From NCBI GenBank assembly GCA_052139695.1, contig JBKQWF010000243.1, positions 1 through 64,000 on the forward strand: a DNA stretch of 64,000 bases, written 5' to 3'. This stretch comes from PLGF01 sp052139695 (GTDB taxonomy: Bacteria; Verrucomicrobiota; Verrucomicrobiia; Limisphaerales; Palsa-1400). A program made the translations under genes and the position numbers. Under the pieces are notes generated by a model, which ran no database searches, was not told where the DNA came from, and saw only the letters and a list, made by a program, of their open reading frames with translations. Shown here one piece after another: positions 7,926-16,514 of this stretch. Each line of letters begins with the position of its first letter. Positions within the stretch are counted from its first letter, which is position 1.

Positions 7926-10529
7926 TTAGCGAATGAATTGAAATTCCGGGCTGACCACCATGGCCCATAACATGTCGCCCAACGGCTCGGTGGCCGGGTC
8001 GCGCGGCACATGGGTTAGGCCCGACTTGTCCCAATAAACCTTCCCGCCTTGCTGGTCAAAAGACCAGCCATCGATCCCCGAAGCGGAGTCGAGTCCCAGC
8101 TTGGCGACGGGAACTTCCAGTCGCACCCATTGGCCGGCGTTGGGCAATGGTCCCATCGGCTGCCGGCTGGGTTGATCCTTGGTCCCAAATTGGATTTCGT
8201 CCGCTCCCCAGAACGCCCGATGCTCCCAATTGTCCTGGTGCCATTGCAGCATGACTTCCTTGGGAGGATTGTTTGAGTCAATAAAAACGTAGGTGAAAAG
8301 CCGGTCGCGCACTCCGAACAGCAAGGGCTGGGCCCCGCTAAAGCCATGCTGTCCGGGGTTTCCGTTGGTGTTGAGGGTGTGCGATCTTGTGCCGCTGAAA
8401 ACCGGTGCGGCGTTGCTGACCCACTGCCAGCTTTCACCGTTGGTCTGGGCGCCCGGTGGCAATTGGTCATCGATCCAAGTCACCTCTTCTTCTCCTGCCG
8501 GGGCCGCCGCGGAAGATTTGCCGGGGAGGCAGCCGAGGCCGAGCGCCATCTCCTGGGCGGTGGGCGCGCGGTTCAGCACCGTCCAATAAAGCTCCTTCAC
8601 CACTTTTTCGCGGTCCGCGTCCGAGGCCAGCGCGTCCAGGATTTCCCCGTCATAAACCATCCGGTGCAGCTCCGTCCCATTGAGCAATTCGAGCGACTGC
8701 ACCACGGCCACGTCGTCCGAGCGGCCAGTGCTGATTTCGTTGTGGGTGGCGGGACGGCCCAGGGCACGCGTCAGTGCGGTGGAGGCGACCGAGCGAAAGA
8801 GCCGGGGTTTTTCGCTGGCGGCCGCGGTCGCCTGGCGAAGACTGTCAATAAACTGTTCCGCCGTCAGCCGCCGCAAGCTGGGCGAGCGCGCGTAACGCGG
8901 GGCCTCGGGCTTTTGGGTGTCGAAGTGGTCCTCCAACGCGGGGTTGTAGCGCAATTGATAGGTGCGGCTGGCCAGAATCAGGCGGATGGTATGTTTGAGA
9001 TCGTAGCCATGCCGCATAAAATCGTCCGCCAGCCAGTCGAGCAAGGCGGGATTGCTCGCCGGACGGTCCAGTCGAAAATCGTCCACCGGTTCAAACAGGC
9101 CCAGCCCCAAGTAGCGTTTCCACAGACGGTTGACGATCGTCTTGGCGAAACGGGGATTGGACGGATCGATCAGCAGCGTCGTCATGTAATGCAGCCGCCC
9201 TTCCACGTCCCGCGGCGCGGCGGCGGGCGCGTCCGGCAACCCAAAGGGAAAGGCTGCCGAAATGAATCTGCCGCTGTGGACTTCGCAACGAACCAGCTCC
9301 AGGTCCTTTTCGGCAAAAAGCCCGGCGAAGGCCGTGAATCTGGTTTGGGGCCATTCCTTGTTCAAAAAATGGCTGTGGCAACTGGCACATTTCATTCCCG
9401 TGCCCAAAAAAACCTGCGCGGTATTGGCGGCGGTTTGAATCGTGTCGTTCGGCGTTTGATTGCGCACGAAGCCATTGATGTTGGTCTTGCCATTGGCCAC
9501 GGCCACGTTCGCGTCCTTATGCCCCGGCACCGTCGGGTCCAGCAACTCCGCCACCATCAAATCGTAAGGTTTGTTCTTCAGGAAACTGTCATAAATAAAA
9601 TCCGTGTAATCTCCGTGCGTCGCCACGCCTCCCACCGTCGGCTGGCTGGCGAGCGCTTCCTCCCAAAAAGGCGTCCTGTTTGCCGCGTAATCCTCATTGC
9701 GGGCCAGCAGCGCGTCGATCAGCGCCAGCCGCTTTTCCGGCGTCTGGTCGGCCACGAATTGCCGGCTGGCTTCCGCCGTCGGGATCATGCCGATGAGGTC
9801 GAGATAGACGCGCCGGATAAAAGCGTCGTCGTCGCACAAGGGCGGGGCTTCGCGCGCCTCGGGCAATCCGGCGGCTTCCCACTGGGCGATGACAAATTGA
9901 TCAATCTCGTTGCAGGTCGGCCCGTGAACTTTGGGCGGCGCGGGCGCGGGCGGGACCAAGGCCAGACGAAGCGCCCGTCGGGCGGCGAATTGCTGTATTT
10001 TGTCACTGCCGAAGATGAAGGCATTTAAGAAGTTTTGCGTCTCTGCCGCAGGCAAGGCGGCGGAGGCATTGGTCCCCGCCGGCTTTGGAACGGCGAGGGC
10101 AGCCACCTGGGCCGAATCGTCCACCGCCCCCGCCGCGATCCAGGACCGGATCAAATGCAACTCCCCCTCCGACAACGGCGGCTCGCCTTTGGGCATTTGC
10201 GGGCCTTCCGCCAGCCCTCGAATGTATTTGACGACGGCGCTTTCGTCCGGCTTGCCGGGCACGATGCCAGGCCCGCCTTTCTTCCCGCCTTTGGTCAAAG
10301 TAACGACCGAGCTGATGTCGAAGCCACCCTTATGATCATCGGCCGAATGGCACTCGTCGCAATCGCTAACGAGGAAGGGCTTGATGTCGCGGGCAAAGCT
10401 GATCTTGGCCGCTTCCTTGAGGTCGATGGAGCGGACCTGGATTTCGACGCGTTTGCTCTCCGCCGCCACGGCGGAAAACTCCGGCAGCGCTATAGCCGCC
10501 AGAACCAGCCATAGCGCGACCCTTGGCAT
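7926..10529 (-). CDS. Planctomycete-type cytochrome c / DUF1549 / DUF1553 protein
   Basis: An 867-residue exported protein. Residues 1-24 form a signal peptide from the ATG at 10529; an in-frame GTG six codons earlier is a weaker start. A PSCyt1 haem domain follows with CDECH at 57-61 and DESAVVKYIRG...MPKG. DUF1549 begins near FIRRVYLDLIGMIPTAEA, a second C-x-x-C-H (CASCH) lies between the domains, and DUF1553 follows (KTIVNRLWKRYLGLGLFEPVDD). Unusually, about 150 residues after the ALNRAPT-type repeat read like an inserted beta-sandwich (GQHGFSGAQPL, WGADEIQFG) before the canonical VVSPEFQFI end. Partner of the DUF1501 gene immediately downstream. Confidence 0.88.
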   Translation of the reverse strand: MPRVALWLVLAAIALPEFSAVAAESKRVEIQVRSIDLKEAAKISFARDIKPFLVSDCDECHSADDHKGGFDISSVVTLTKGGKKGGPGIVPGKPDESAVVKYIRGLAEGPQMPKGEPPLSEGELHLIRSWIAAGAVDDSAQVAALAVPKPAGTNASAALPAAETQNFLNAFIFGSDKIQQFAARRALRLALVPPAPAPPKVHGPTCNEIDQFVIAQWEAAGLPEAREAPPLCDDDAFIRRVYLDLIGMIPTAEASRQFVADQTPEKRLALIDALLARNEDYAANRTPFWEEALASQPTVGGVATHGDYTDFIYDSFLKNKPYDLMVAELLDPTVPGHKDANVAVANGKTNINGFVRNQTPNDTIQTAANTAQVFLGTGMKCASCHSHFLNKEWPQTRFTAFAGLFAEKDLELVRCEVHSGRFISAAFPFGLPDAPAAAPRDVEGRLHYMTTLLIDPSNPRFAKTIVNRLWKRYLGLGLFEPVDDFRLDRPASNPALLDWLADDFMRHGYDLKHTIRLILASRTYQLRYNPALEDHFDTQKPEAPRYARSPSLRRLTAEQFIDSLRQATAAASEKPRLFRSVASTALTRALGRPATHNEISTGRSDDVAVVQSLELLNGTELHRMVYDGEILDALASDADREKVVKELYWTVLNRAPTAQEMALGLGCLPGKSSAAAPAGEEEVTWIDDQLPPGAQTNGESWQWVSNAAPVFSGTRSHTLNTNGNPGQHGFSGAQPLLFGVRDRLFTYVFIDSNNPPKEVMLQWHQDNWEHRAFWGADEIQFGTKDQPSRQPMGPLPNAGQWVRLEVPVAKLGLDSASGIDGWSFDQQGGKVYWDKSGLTHVPRDPATEPLGDMLWAMVVSPEFQFIR

Positions 10530-10793
10530 GATACGAAATTGGCACACGTGCGAGACGTTTGACTTATCGGAACGATTATATATTCAGGTGGGAGCGGGTG
10601 CGATTAAAACCGTCGGCCAGTTTTATGCCAGGGCGGCCACTCCGTTGGCCGCTGGGGTGAGGCGCGCAACGGAGTGCGCGCCCTACTTTTCTGACTCAAA
10701 CCATTGGGACATAGTCAGAAAAATGGGGGCGGAAAAATGATGGAAGTCCAGCGGAGAGAATGTCCCGTGTCCATCCCAATCTGCGGAGGCTCC

Positions 10794-11645
10794 TTAAGAC
10801 AAACAAGCCTCCGGCGTGCGTTGGTCCGCCAGGAAGAAGTTGTCATCCAGCACAAGCATGGTTTGGTTGGTCTTTACTCTTTTGGCCACGCTCGCCTCCA
10901 GCCCGCCGTTGAATCCCGGCAGGACTTCGGCCATCGCCTCAATGTTCTCTTCGGGAATTCGTTCCACCGCATCCACCAGATCGACGCTCACCGCCAAAGG
11001 CTTGGACCCGAACCAAAGTACCAGGACGACTTCACGATGATGCTCGATCAGAATTCGCCGAGCTTCGCCAAACCACACGACGAGTGCCGCGAGCTCATTT
11101 CGGCGCCGTTCGGCCACTAATTCCATCGCCCCAGTGGCGTCACCCTGTGCCGCCTTCTCCAGCGCCAGGGCCGCCGTCGCATGGATGATTCGGTGTGGTT
11201 CATCCATGCGTTGGAGCGACATCCGAAGAAGGCTGTTGTCGGTCTTGAACTGGTCGTACCAGAGGCCGAACTTGCACTTGTGGTGGTCCCGCGCCAAACC
11301 AAAGGGGCGCTGCTCGCGCAGGCAGGCTTCCAGTTCGTTGAGCCAGGTCAGGTGATCCTGCTCCCGGTCCCGCAATAACTGGATAATGGTATCCAATTCC
11401 GATTGGTTTGAAGACAAGCCCACTTTAACTCGCAGATCAATCAGGGGGATGATGCTGCCCCGCAGGTTAATGACCCCGCGGACTTGCGGGGGCATATTGG
11501 GAACACTCGTCACCTTGGGCAGCAATACGATCTCCCGAACGTGCTCGGAAGCAATGGCGTACAAGGTGTTCTTGATCGTGAATATAACGTGGGGGAATCG
11601 GGTCTGGGTTTTCATTGGAGTCATCTGGGTCTTTTCCTCAACCAT
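10794..11645 (-). CDS. CheW-like coupling protein with an inserted CZB zinc-binding domain
   Basis: A 283-residue protein. Residues 17-80 are a CheW first half (FTIKNTLYAIASEHVREIV, VRGVINLRGSIIPLIDL) and residues 205-275 its second half (LWFGSKPLAVSVDLVDAVERI). Between them sits a CZB module with the expected zinc ligands: H98 (HLTW), C124 in CKFGLW, and H151 and H155 in HRIIH. I chose ATG at 11645 over the overlapping TTG at 11651 because AAGGA lies 9 bases before it. It is co-transcribed with the receptor upstream (TGA overlaps the alternative start). CheW couples receptors to the CheA kinase; the CZB insertion suggests the coupling is zinc- or redox-sensitive, which is inference. Confidence 0.85.
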   Translation of the reverse strand: MVEEKTQMTPMKTQTRFPHVIFTIKNTLYAIASEHVREIVLLPKVTSVPNMPPQVRGVINLRGSIIPLIDLRVKVGLSSNQSELDTIIQLLRDREQDHLTWLNELEACLREQRPFGLARDHHKCKFGLWYDQFKTDNSLLRMSLQRMDEPHRIIHATAALALEKAAQGDATGAMELVAERRRNELAALVVWFGEARRILIEHHREVVLVLWFGSKPLAVSVDLVDAVERIPEENIEAMAEVLPGFNGGLEASVAKRVKTNQTMLVLDDNFFLADQRTPEACLS

Positions 11646-11647
11646 CC

Positions 11648-13666
11648 TCAAAAGTCCTTGAAATCGCCTTCCATCGGCATCTGGTCTCGGAGACCCGCCT
11701 TGGTGACCGCCGCAGGCGCCGCCTGGAGGTGTGTGGTTCTATGCCCGTTCCCGTTTCCATTTCCGTTCGACCGGGCAGGTTGTTTGACCGGCATAACGGC
11801 GGCAGGCCTTTTCTCGCGGGGCATCGCGGGAGCGGTTCGTTTTGTGGTTCCACTGCTTCCACCCGCGAGTTGCAGCAGTTCCGCGACGGACTGTTTCATG
11901 GCCGCAGCCTGGGAATTCAGTTCCTGTGCCGCCGCCGCGCTTTCTTCGGCATTGGCGGCATTGCTCTGGGTCACTTTGTCCATTTGACTCACTGCGGTGT
12001 TGATTTGCGTAATGCCCTCCGTTTGTTCGCGCGAAGCACTGGCGACTTGCGCCGCCAGTTCATCCACCTGCCGCGCCTTGGACACAATTTCATTCAATGT
12101 CTGCGCGACATTCCTGCTGATATCCACCCCCTGGCTGGTTTTGCCAATAGCGCCTTCAATCTTGGAGGCGGTTTCTTTGGCCGCCTGGGCGCTGCGCTGC
12201 GCCAGATTGCGCACTTCATCGGCGACGACGGCGAAGCCCATGCCCGATTCACCCGCGCGCGCGGCTTCCACCGCGGCATTGAGCGCGAGGATATTGGTCT
12301 GGAAGGCGATTTCGTCGATTGTCTTAATGATATTGGCGATGTCGTCCGAGGAGGCTTTGATGGCTTCCATGGCGGCGCTCATCGTCTGCATGTCGGCCAC
12401 GCCTTTGTCCGCCGCGGAGCGGGCCTGCTTGGCGAGTTCGTTGGCTTTGTGGGCATTTTCCGAGTTGCGCTTGGTCATGCTGGACAATTCCTCCAGTGAC
12501 GAACTGGTTTCTTCCAGCGACGCGGCTTGTTCGCTAGACCCTTCGGCCAGGGATTGGCTGGAGGCGGAAACCTGGCTGGCGGCCGAACCGACTTGCTGCG
12601 AGCCATCCTCAAGGGCTGTGGCGACTGCGCCAATCGGCCGGATGATGGAGCGGGCAACGAAGAAGGCCAGCAAACCACCCGCGATCGCTCCCAGGATGGT
12701 TGTGATCAGGGAAAAAAGTTTCATGGAGGCCGCGCGATTTTGAGCGCTGGAGGCCGAGGCGACAGAGTTCTCCGTCGTCGTCTTGATCAGCCGATCGAGG
12801 ATGTCAGCAGCCTTGAGGCGGTCAACCGCGCAGACCTTGGCAGATTGGGTCCGCAGTTTGCTTTCGAGTTCCTGCGCTTTTGTCGCCAGCGCGATCATAC
12901 GTTCGAACTGCGCAAAAACCGCGTCCGCGGAGGGTTTCATTTCGGTTTTGAAAACGGCGGCCGCTCCCGGTCCATCGCCGGCTTTCATCAGTTCTTTTAT
13001 CCTCTTGACCGAAGAATGGAATTTGTCGTGCGAGACCTGGCATTGCGCGAGCGCGTCGCGCAGTTCAGGATTTTGCAGCGTGACGCTGGCCTTCCATTTG
13101 CCAAAATTGCAGCGGGTGGGGTCATCATGGCCTTCAAACTCTTTCTTGTCGTCAATCAAGGCCGAAACCAGCGTTTCCAGCGCGTAATGATCGCCGCGGA
13201 ACAGTTCCAGATTCTGGCGTAACACCGTGGGATCGCCGACGCCCAAATCCTCCAGTTCCTTGGTCATGCGAAGGAACTCGGTGTTGCCCGTCCGCCATTG
13301 CGCCCATGCGGGCTGCAATTCATCCCACAGCTTCTGTTCTTCGGCAGATTTGGCGAGGGGTTCGTAAGACTTCCAGGCTTTCTCGTAAGTGTCCCTGGTT
13401 TTCGTGATGCCTTCATAGACTTGAGCGCGCTCCGCTGAATCGAGGTCCCATTGCAGGCATACCTGTTGCGCCTCGGCGATTTTCTCGCTTTCGACCTTGA
13501 TGGTTTGCAGGTACTCCACCCCAGGCATGCGGACCAGCCCGAGATCCTGGATGTCGCGCGCGTTCCGCGTCACGCTGTAGTATCCGGCGCCGCCCAGAAT
13601 GACCGCGATGGCGACGATTAAGGCGAATCCGAATCTGATTCGCATTCCAATGGTCCAAGTTTTCAT
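11648..13666 (-). CDS. Methyl-accepting chemotaxis protein with periplasmic CZB domain
   Basis: A 672-residue chemoreceptor: TM1 at about 9-28, an extracytoplasmic region to 316, TM2 at about 317-340, a short HAMP-like linker, then a long signalling coiled coil with the hairpin tip (IDEIAFQTNILALNAAVEAA). The sensor region contains CZB hallmarks: H160, C186 in CNFGKW, H213 and H217. CZB domains are usually cytoplasmic, so a location between the two membrane segments is unusual. The C-terminus is Ala/Pro rich and ends EGDFKDF without an obvious CheR-binding pentapeptide. No cheA or cheY lies in the window. Confidence 0.88.
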   Translation of the reverse strand: MKTWTIGMRIRFGFALIVAIAVILGGAGYYSVTRNARDIQDLGLVRMPGVEYLQTIKVESEKIAEAQQVCLQWDLDSAERAQVYEGITKTRDTYEKAWKSYEPLAKSAEEQKLWDELQPAWAQWRTGNTEFLRMTKELEDLGVGDPTVLRQNLELFRGDHYALETLVSALIDDKKEFEGHDDPTRCNFGKWKASVTLQNPELRDALAQCQVSHDKFHSSVKRIKELMKAGDGPGAAAVFKTEMKPSADAVFAQFERMIALATKAQELESKLRTQSAKVCAVDRLKAADILDRLIKTTTENSVASASSAQNRAASMKLFSLITTILGAIAGGLLAFFVARSIIRPIGAVATALEDGSQQVGSAASQVSASSQSLAEGSSEQAASLEETSSSLEELSSMTKRNSENAHKANELAKQARSAADKGVADMQTMSAAMEAIKASSDDIANIIKTIDEIAFQTNILALNAAVEAARAGESGMGFAVVADEVRNLAQRSAQAAKETASKIEGAIGKTSQGVDISRNVAQTLNEIVSKARQVDELAAQVASASREQTEGITQINTAVSQMDKVTQSNAANAEESAAAAQELNSQAAAMKQSVAELLQLAGGSSGTTKRTAPAMPREKRPAAVMPVKQPARSNGNGNGNGHRTTHLQAAPAAVTKAGLRDQMPMEGDFKDF

Positions 13667-13876
13667 AGTATTTGTTTTAGTCTTATCCGGCGTTTACTTT
13701 TGTCTGTTGGTTTTGCGGGGATTGAATGAATTCCAAAATTTCCGCACCGCCTGCCCCACGGGGCGCGGCCCTTTTCATAGAGACGTATCGGCAGACGGGT
13801 GACTGCCCTATTAGCAAAACTTGTTGAATAGTAACCCTTTGTTGTCACTGACGTCCTAGTTTCGGTAGCATTCGCG

Positions 13877-14116
13877 TGCATGGCAGCGGTCACCTTCGGG
13901 GCGATGCGGAGCTGCGCCTGAATTTGCCCCCATTGCGGCTCGCGCTTGACCGTCGGGGAAGATGCGCGGCGCAAGATCATCGGCCTGACGGCTTCCAGCC
14001 TCGACGACCCGAGCGGGTTCAAACCCGTGATGGACATCTTTGTCCGTGACGCGCAACCTTGGGACATCATGGATGCCGCTTTGCCCAAATACACCCAATA
14101 CATGCCGCGGGGATAG
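13877..14116 (+). pseudogene. Remnant of a GFA/CENP-V-like zinc protein
   Basis: One reading frame gives a GFA-family C-terminus: CPHCGSRLTVG from 13925, then FVRDAQPWDIMDAALPKY and YMPRG before TAG at 14114. Upstream in the same frame is CMAAVTFGAMRSCA, then an in-frame TGA at 13919. The first CxC zinc site and the central part of the roughly 130-residue family domain are missing. GFA proteins are glutathione-dependent formaldehyde-activating enzyme relatives. I read this as a degraded gene of which only the last third is recognisable. Confidence 0.65.
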
Positions 14117-14526
14117 GGGGACCGCCTGCGTCAAGCTTGGTAATCCACACTCACCATCGGGAGACGGTGGGCCGACATCTGTGACTGGCCGAATTGTCCA
14201 AGGTTTATCGCCTCCGCTGCGTCGAACGCCTGCCCAGGTCTTGGCCGGTCGGCACCCGAAAGGCGGACAGCGGGAGGAGGGGCACTACCTTGACAAGCGC
14301 AGCGCAGCCGCACAATGGCAGCGGCAAACATGCGGCGCTGTTGCGGCAAGGGTCGTTGGCGCAGTCCCATCTGTTTTCATGGGTTTAGCTCGAATGCGCC
14401 TCCACGCGTATTTGACGCGCTCACAGGTTCGATTAGGCTTTCTTGCGCCGGGATTCTCCCACCCTGTGCGCTGCCGGGACTTGCTATCCTGCTTGAAATT
14501 GGCCTCGTTCTGTGAGATAGACAGGT
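14117..14526. other. Spacer without recognised gene
   Basis: Open frames run through this stretch on both strands, but no translation resembles a family I know and none has a convincing ribosome site. It follows the GFA remnant and may contain more decayed DNA. Confidence 0.5.
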
Positions 14527-14766
14527 ATGACTTTAACGATTCCACCAGAGCGGCTCGGCAGTGTCGCTTTGGACGAACGCGACGCCGTAGTGGACATTGC
14601 CATCGGCCTTTACAAGCGGGAAGCCGTGTCGCTTGGACGCGCCGCTGAGGTTGCCGGAATCTCATCTGTTGAATTGCTCGCCGAACTGGGCCGTCGCCAT
14701 ATTCCAATCAATTATGGCGTGGGGGAATTGCGCGAGGATGTGGCGACGTTCGAGAAGTGCTCCTGA
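14527..14766 (+). CDS. UPF0175 family antitoxin
   Basis: A 79-residue protein with the UPF0175 pattern: RDAVVDIAIGLYKREAVSLGRAAEVAG forming a short helix-turn-helix, followed by LLAELGRRHIPINYGVGELREDVATFE. UPF0175 proteins are predicted DNA-binding antitoxins, very often encoded just upstream of a DUF3368 PIN protein, as here with a 22-base gap. It probably represses the pair and neutralises the downstream nuclease. Confidence 0.85.
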   Translation: MTLTIPPERLGSVALDERDAVVDIAIGLYKREAVSLGRAAEVAGISSVELLAELGRRHIPINYGVGELREDVATFEKCS

Positions 14767-14788
14767 TTTTGGGACACGGGCCTTCTGA

Positions 14789-15256
14789 ATGATCGTCGTC
14801 AGCGACACCACTGGCGTTACGACGCTGCTCAAGGCAGGAATGGACAGCTTGCTCCAAGAGCTTTTTGGGAGCGTCACAATTCCACAGGCCGTTTGGGACG
14901 AGTTGCGTGCCTTTCACCCGCAGCTACCGGATTTCCTTTTGCTTCGCGCGGTCGCAAGGGCAGAGGGACGGCTGCCGCAAACATCGTTGCTGGGCCGTGG
15001 CGAGGCGGAAGCGATTACGCCGGCGAAGGAAGCCAACGCCGACTTGCTTCTGACCGATGACTTGAAGGCCCGTCATGTTGCGGCTGGTTTGAACCTCAAA
15101 TGCACCGGTCTCTTGGGGTTGCTCATCCGTGCAAGACAGCGCGGTTATATCCCCTCGGTGCGAGAGGCAATCGGAACCCTCGAAACGCGGGGCGGACTGT
15201 ACTTGTCAGATGTCGTCAAAGCCGAGGCGGTTAGGCTGGCAGGCGAACCCCCGTAA
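14789..15256 (+). CDS. DUF3368 PIN-domain toxin
   Basis: A 155-residue PIN-like nuclease. The first acidic site is in VVSDTTG (Asp6), a Glu lies in AVWDELRAF, GRGEAEAI is the family's conserved central motif, and LLLTDDLKAR supplies the late Asp residues. The usual SDTSPLI start is changed to SDTTGVT, but the acidic residue is kept. The C-terminal LGLLIRARQRGYIPSVREAI is typical of DUF3368. It pairs with the UPF0175 antitoxin. Probably an RNase toxin. Confidence 0.85.
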   Translation: MIVVSDTTGVTTLLKAGMDSLLQELFGSVTIPQAVWDELRAFHPQLPDFLLLRAVARAEGRLPQTSLLGRGEAEAITPAKEANADLLLTDDLKARHVAAGLNLKCTGLLGLLIRARQRGYIPSVREAIGTLETRGGLYLSDVVKAEAVRLAGEPP

Positions 15257-15316
15257 ACTCTTGTTTGTCAAGACTGTTTATTTTGCATCCCTGACGCTGT
15301 TTTTATGAAAATCAAT

Positions 15317-15334
15317 CCACGGATTTCGCGGATG
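15317..15334 (-). repeat. CATCCGTGAAATCCGTGG extragenic element, copy 2
   Basis: On the minus strand this reads CATCCGCGAAATCCGTGG, one mismatch from the element at 11-28. It lies in the 151-base spacer between the toxin gene and the ebo-like operon. Confidence 0.55.
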
Positions 15335-15407
15335 GGCACGGATAAATGGGGAAAACCGTAAATTGGCTTGTCGCATTGAGGGAAGTTCCTAAAATGGAGC
15401 CATGCGA

Positions 15408-15674
15408 ATGACGCGCGAACGAGTTCTGGAACTTTATTTCATGGAGGCGCGGTCAAAATTAGTCGATCTCGCGGCCTTTCTCGACCGGCTGGAACGGGCC
15501 GATGGCACGGATGATTTTCGCGTCACCGCCTTTCGCCAGGCACTGCAAGAACTCCACGGACCGCAAGCACATCGCGCGCAGCGCGTCCTGCTCGCTTTGA
15601 GCGATCCCACTCTCGCACCTTTGGCAGCGGCCACCACCAAAGCCGCCGCAGGCGCCTGGCCTGGAACGAAGTAA
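15408..15674 (+). CDS. Small conserved protein leading the ebo-like operon
   Basis: An 88-residue soluble protein beginning MTRERVLELYFMEARSK and containing DDFRVTAFRQALQEL. I chose ATG 15408 because GGAG lies 8 bases upstream; ATG 15402 is too close. I recall similar small proteins before TatD-like genes in other Verrucomicrobia. Its place, directly before an EboB-like hydrolase, is that of EboA in ebo clusters, but it is much shorter than the EboA proteins I know (over 200 residues), so equivalence is not claimed. The next gene starts 16 bases later. Confidence 0.65.
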   Translation: MTRERVLELYFMEARSKLVDLAAFLDRLERADGTDDFRVTAFRQALQELHGPQAHRAQRVLLALSDPTLAPLAAATTKAAAGAWPGTK

Positions 15675-15690
15675 CCAAAACTCGCCGTTC

Positions 15691-16497
15691 ATGCGTTACA
15701 TCGAACCCCACGCCCACATGGTCAGCCGCACGACGGATGATTACCAGGCCATGGCCACGGCCGGATGCCAGGCCGTCTGCGAACCGGCCTTCTGGGCCGG
15801 CTTCGATCGCGGCTCGGCGGAGGGCTTCTATGATTACTTCCGGCAATTGACCGAATTTGAGCCCACGCGCGCGGCGCGCTATGGCTTGGCGCACTATTGC
15901 TGGATTTGCCTCAATCCCAAGGAAGCCGAAGACCTGGCGCTGGCGAATGAAGTCCTCGGCATCATTCCTCAATTCCTCGACCGCCCCAATGTCCTTGGCA
16001 TCGGCGAAATAGGATTGAACAAGAACAGCCGCCATGAACTGGAGGTGTTTGAAAAGCACGTCGATTTGGCGGTTCGCCACCAGCAGTTAATCCTCATCCA
16101 TACCCCTCATCTCGAGGACAAATGGAAAGGGACGCGCCTGATAATCGATGCGTTGCGGGCCGACGGGCGGGTTCAACCCGAGCGGGTGCTGATCGATCAC
16201 GTTGAGGAACACACCGTGCAAGCAGTGCTGGAGGCCGGCTTCTGGGCGGGGATGACCTTATACCCCGAATCCAAATGCACCGCGGCGCGGGCGGCCGATA
16301 TGTTGGATTTGTATGGGCGGGAGCGATTGTGGATGAACAGCGCTTGTGATTGGGGCGTCAGCGTCCCGCTGGCGGTGCCGCGGGCCGGCCTGGAATTGAG
16401 GCGCCGGGGTTACAGCGCAAAGGAAGTCGATGATGTCATCTACCGCAACCCGGCCCGTTTCATGAGCCAATCGAAGAACTTCCGCGAGCTTCCGTAG
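15691..16497 (+). CDS. TatD-family metal-dependent hydrolase (EboB-like)
   Basis: A 268-residue amidohydrolase-fold protein. Metal ligands are visible in order: H-A-H in EPHAHMVS, Glu in GIGEIGLN, His in ILIHTPH, His in LIDHVEE, and Asp in NSACDWG. In ebo clusters of cyanobacteria, Bacteroidetes and others a TatD-like hydrolase (EboB) accompanies the EboE TIM barrel and EboC prenyltransferase, and that order is seen here. The stop codon is 17 bases before the EboE-like start. A phosphoesterase or amidohydrolase reaction is likely; the substrate is unknown. Confidence 0.8.
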   Translation: MRYIEPHAHMVSRTTDDYQAMATAGCQAVCEPAFWAGFDRGSAEGFYDYFRQLTEFEPTRAARYGLAHYCWICLNPKEAEDLALANEVLGIIPQFLDRPNVLGIGEIGLNKNSRHELEVFEKHVDLAVRHQQLILIHTPHLEDKWKGTRLIIDALRADGRVQPERVLIDHVEEHTVQAVLEAGFWAGMTLYPESKCTAARAADMLDLYGRERLWMNSACDWGVSVPLAVPRAGLELRRRGYSAKEVDDVIYRNPARFMSQSKNFRELP

Positions 16498-16514
16498 GTC
16501 CTATCTCCTCTCCT

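Noticed and set aside
8346..10028. 560-codon plus-strand frame opposite the DUF1549/DUF1553 gene
   Set aside because: Arg/Gly/His-rich shadow of a well-supported gene; no motif or ribosome site.
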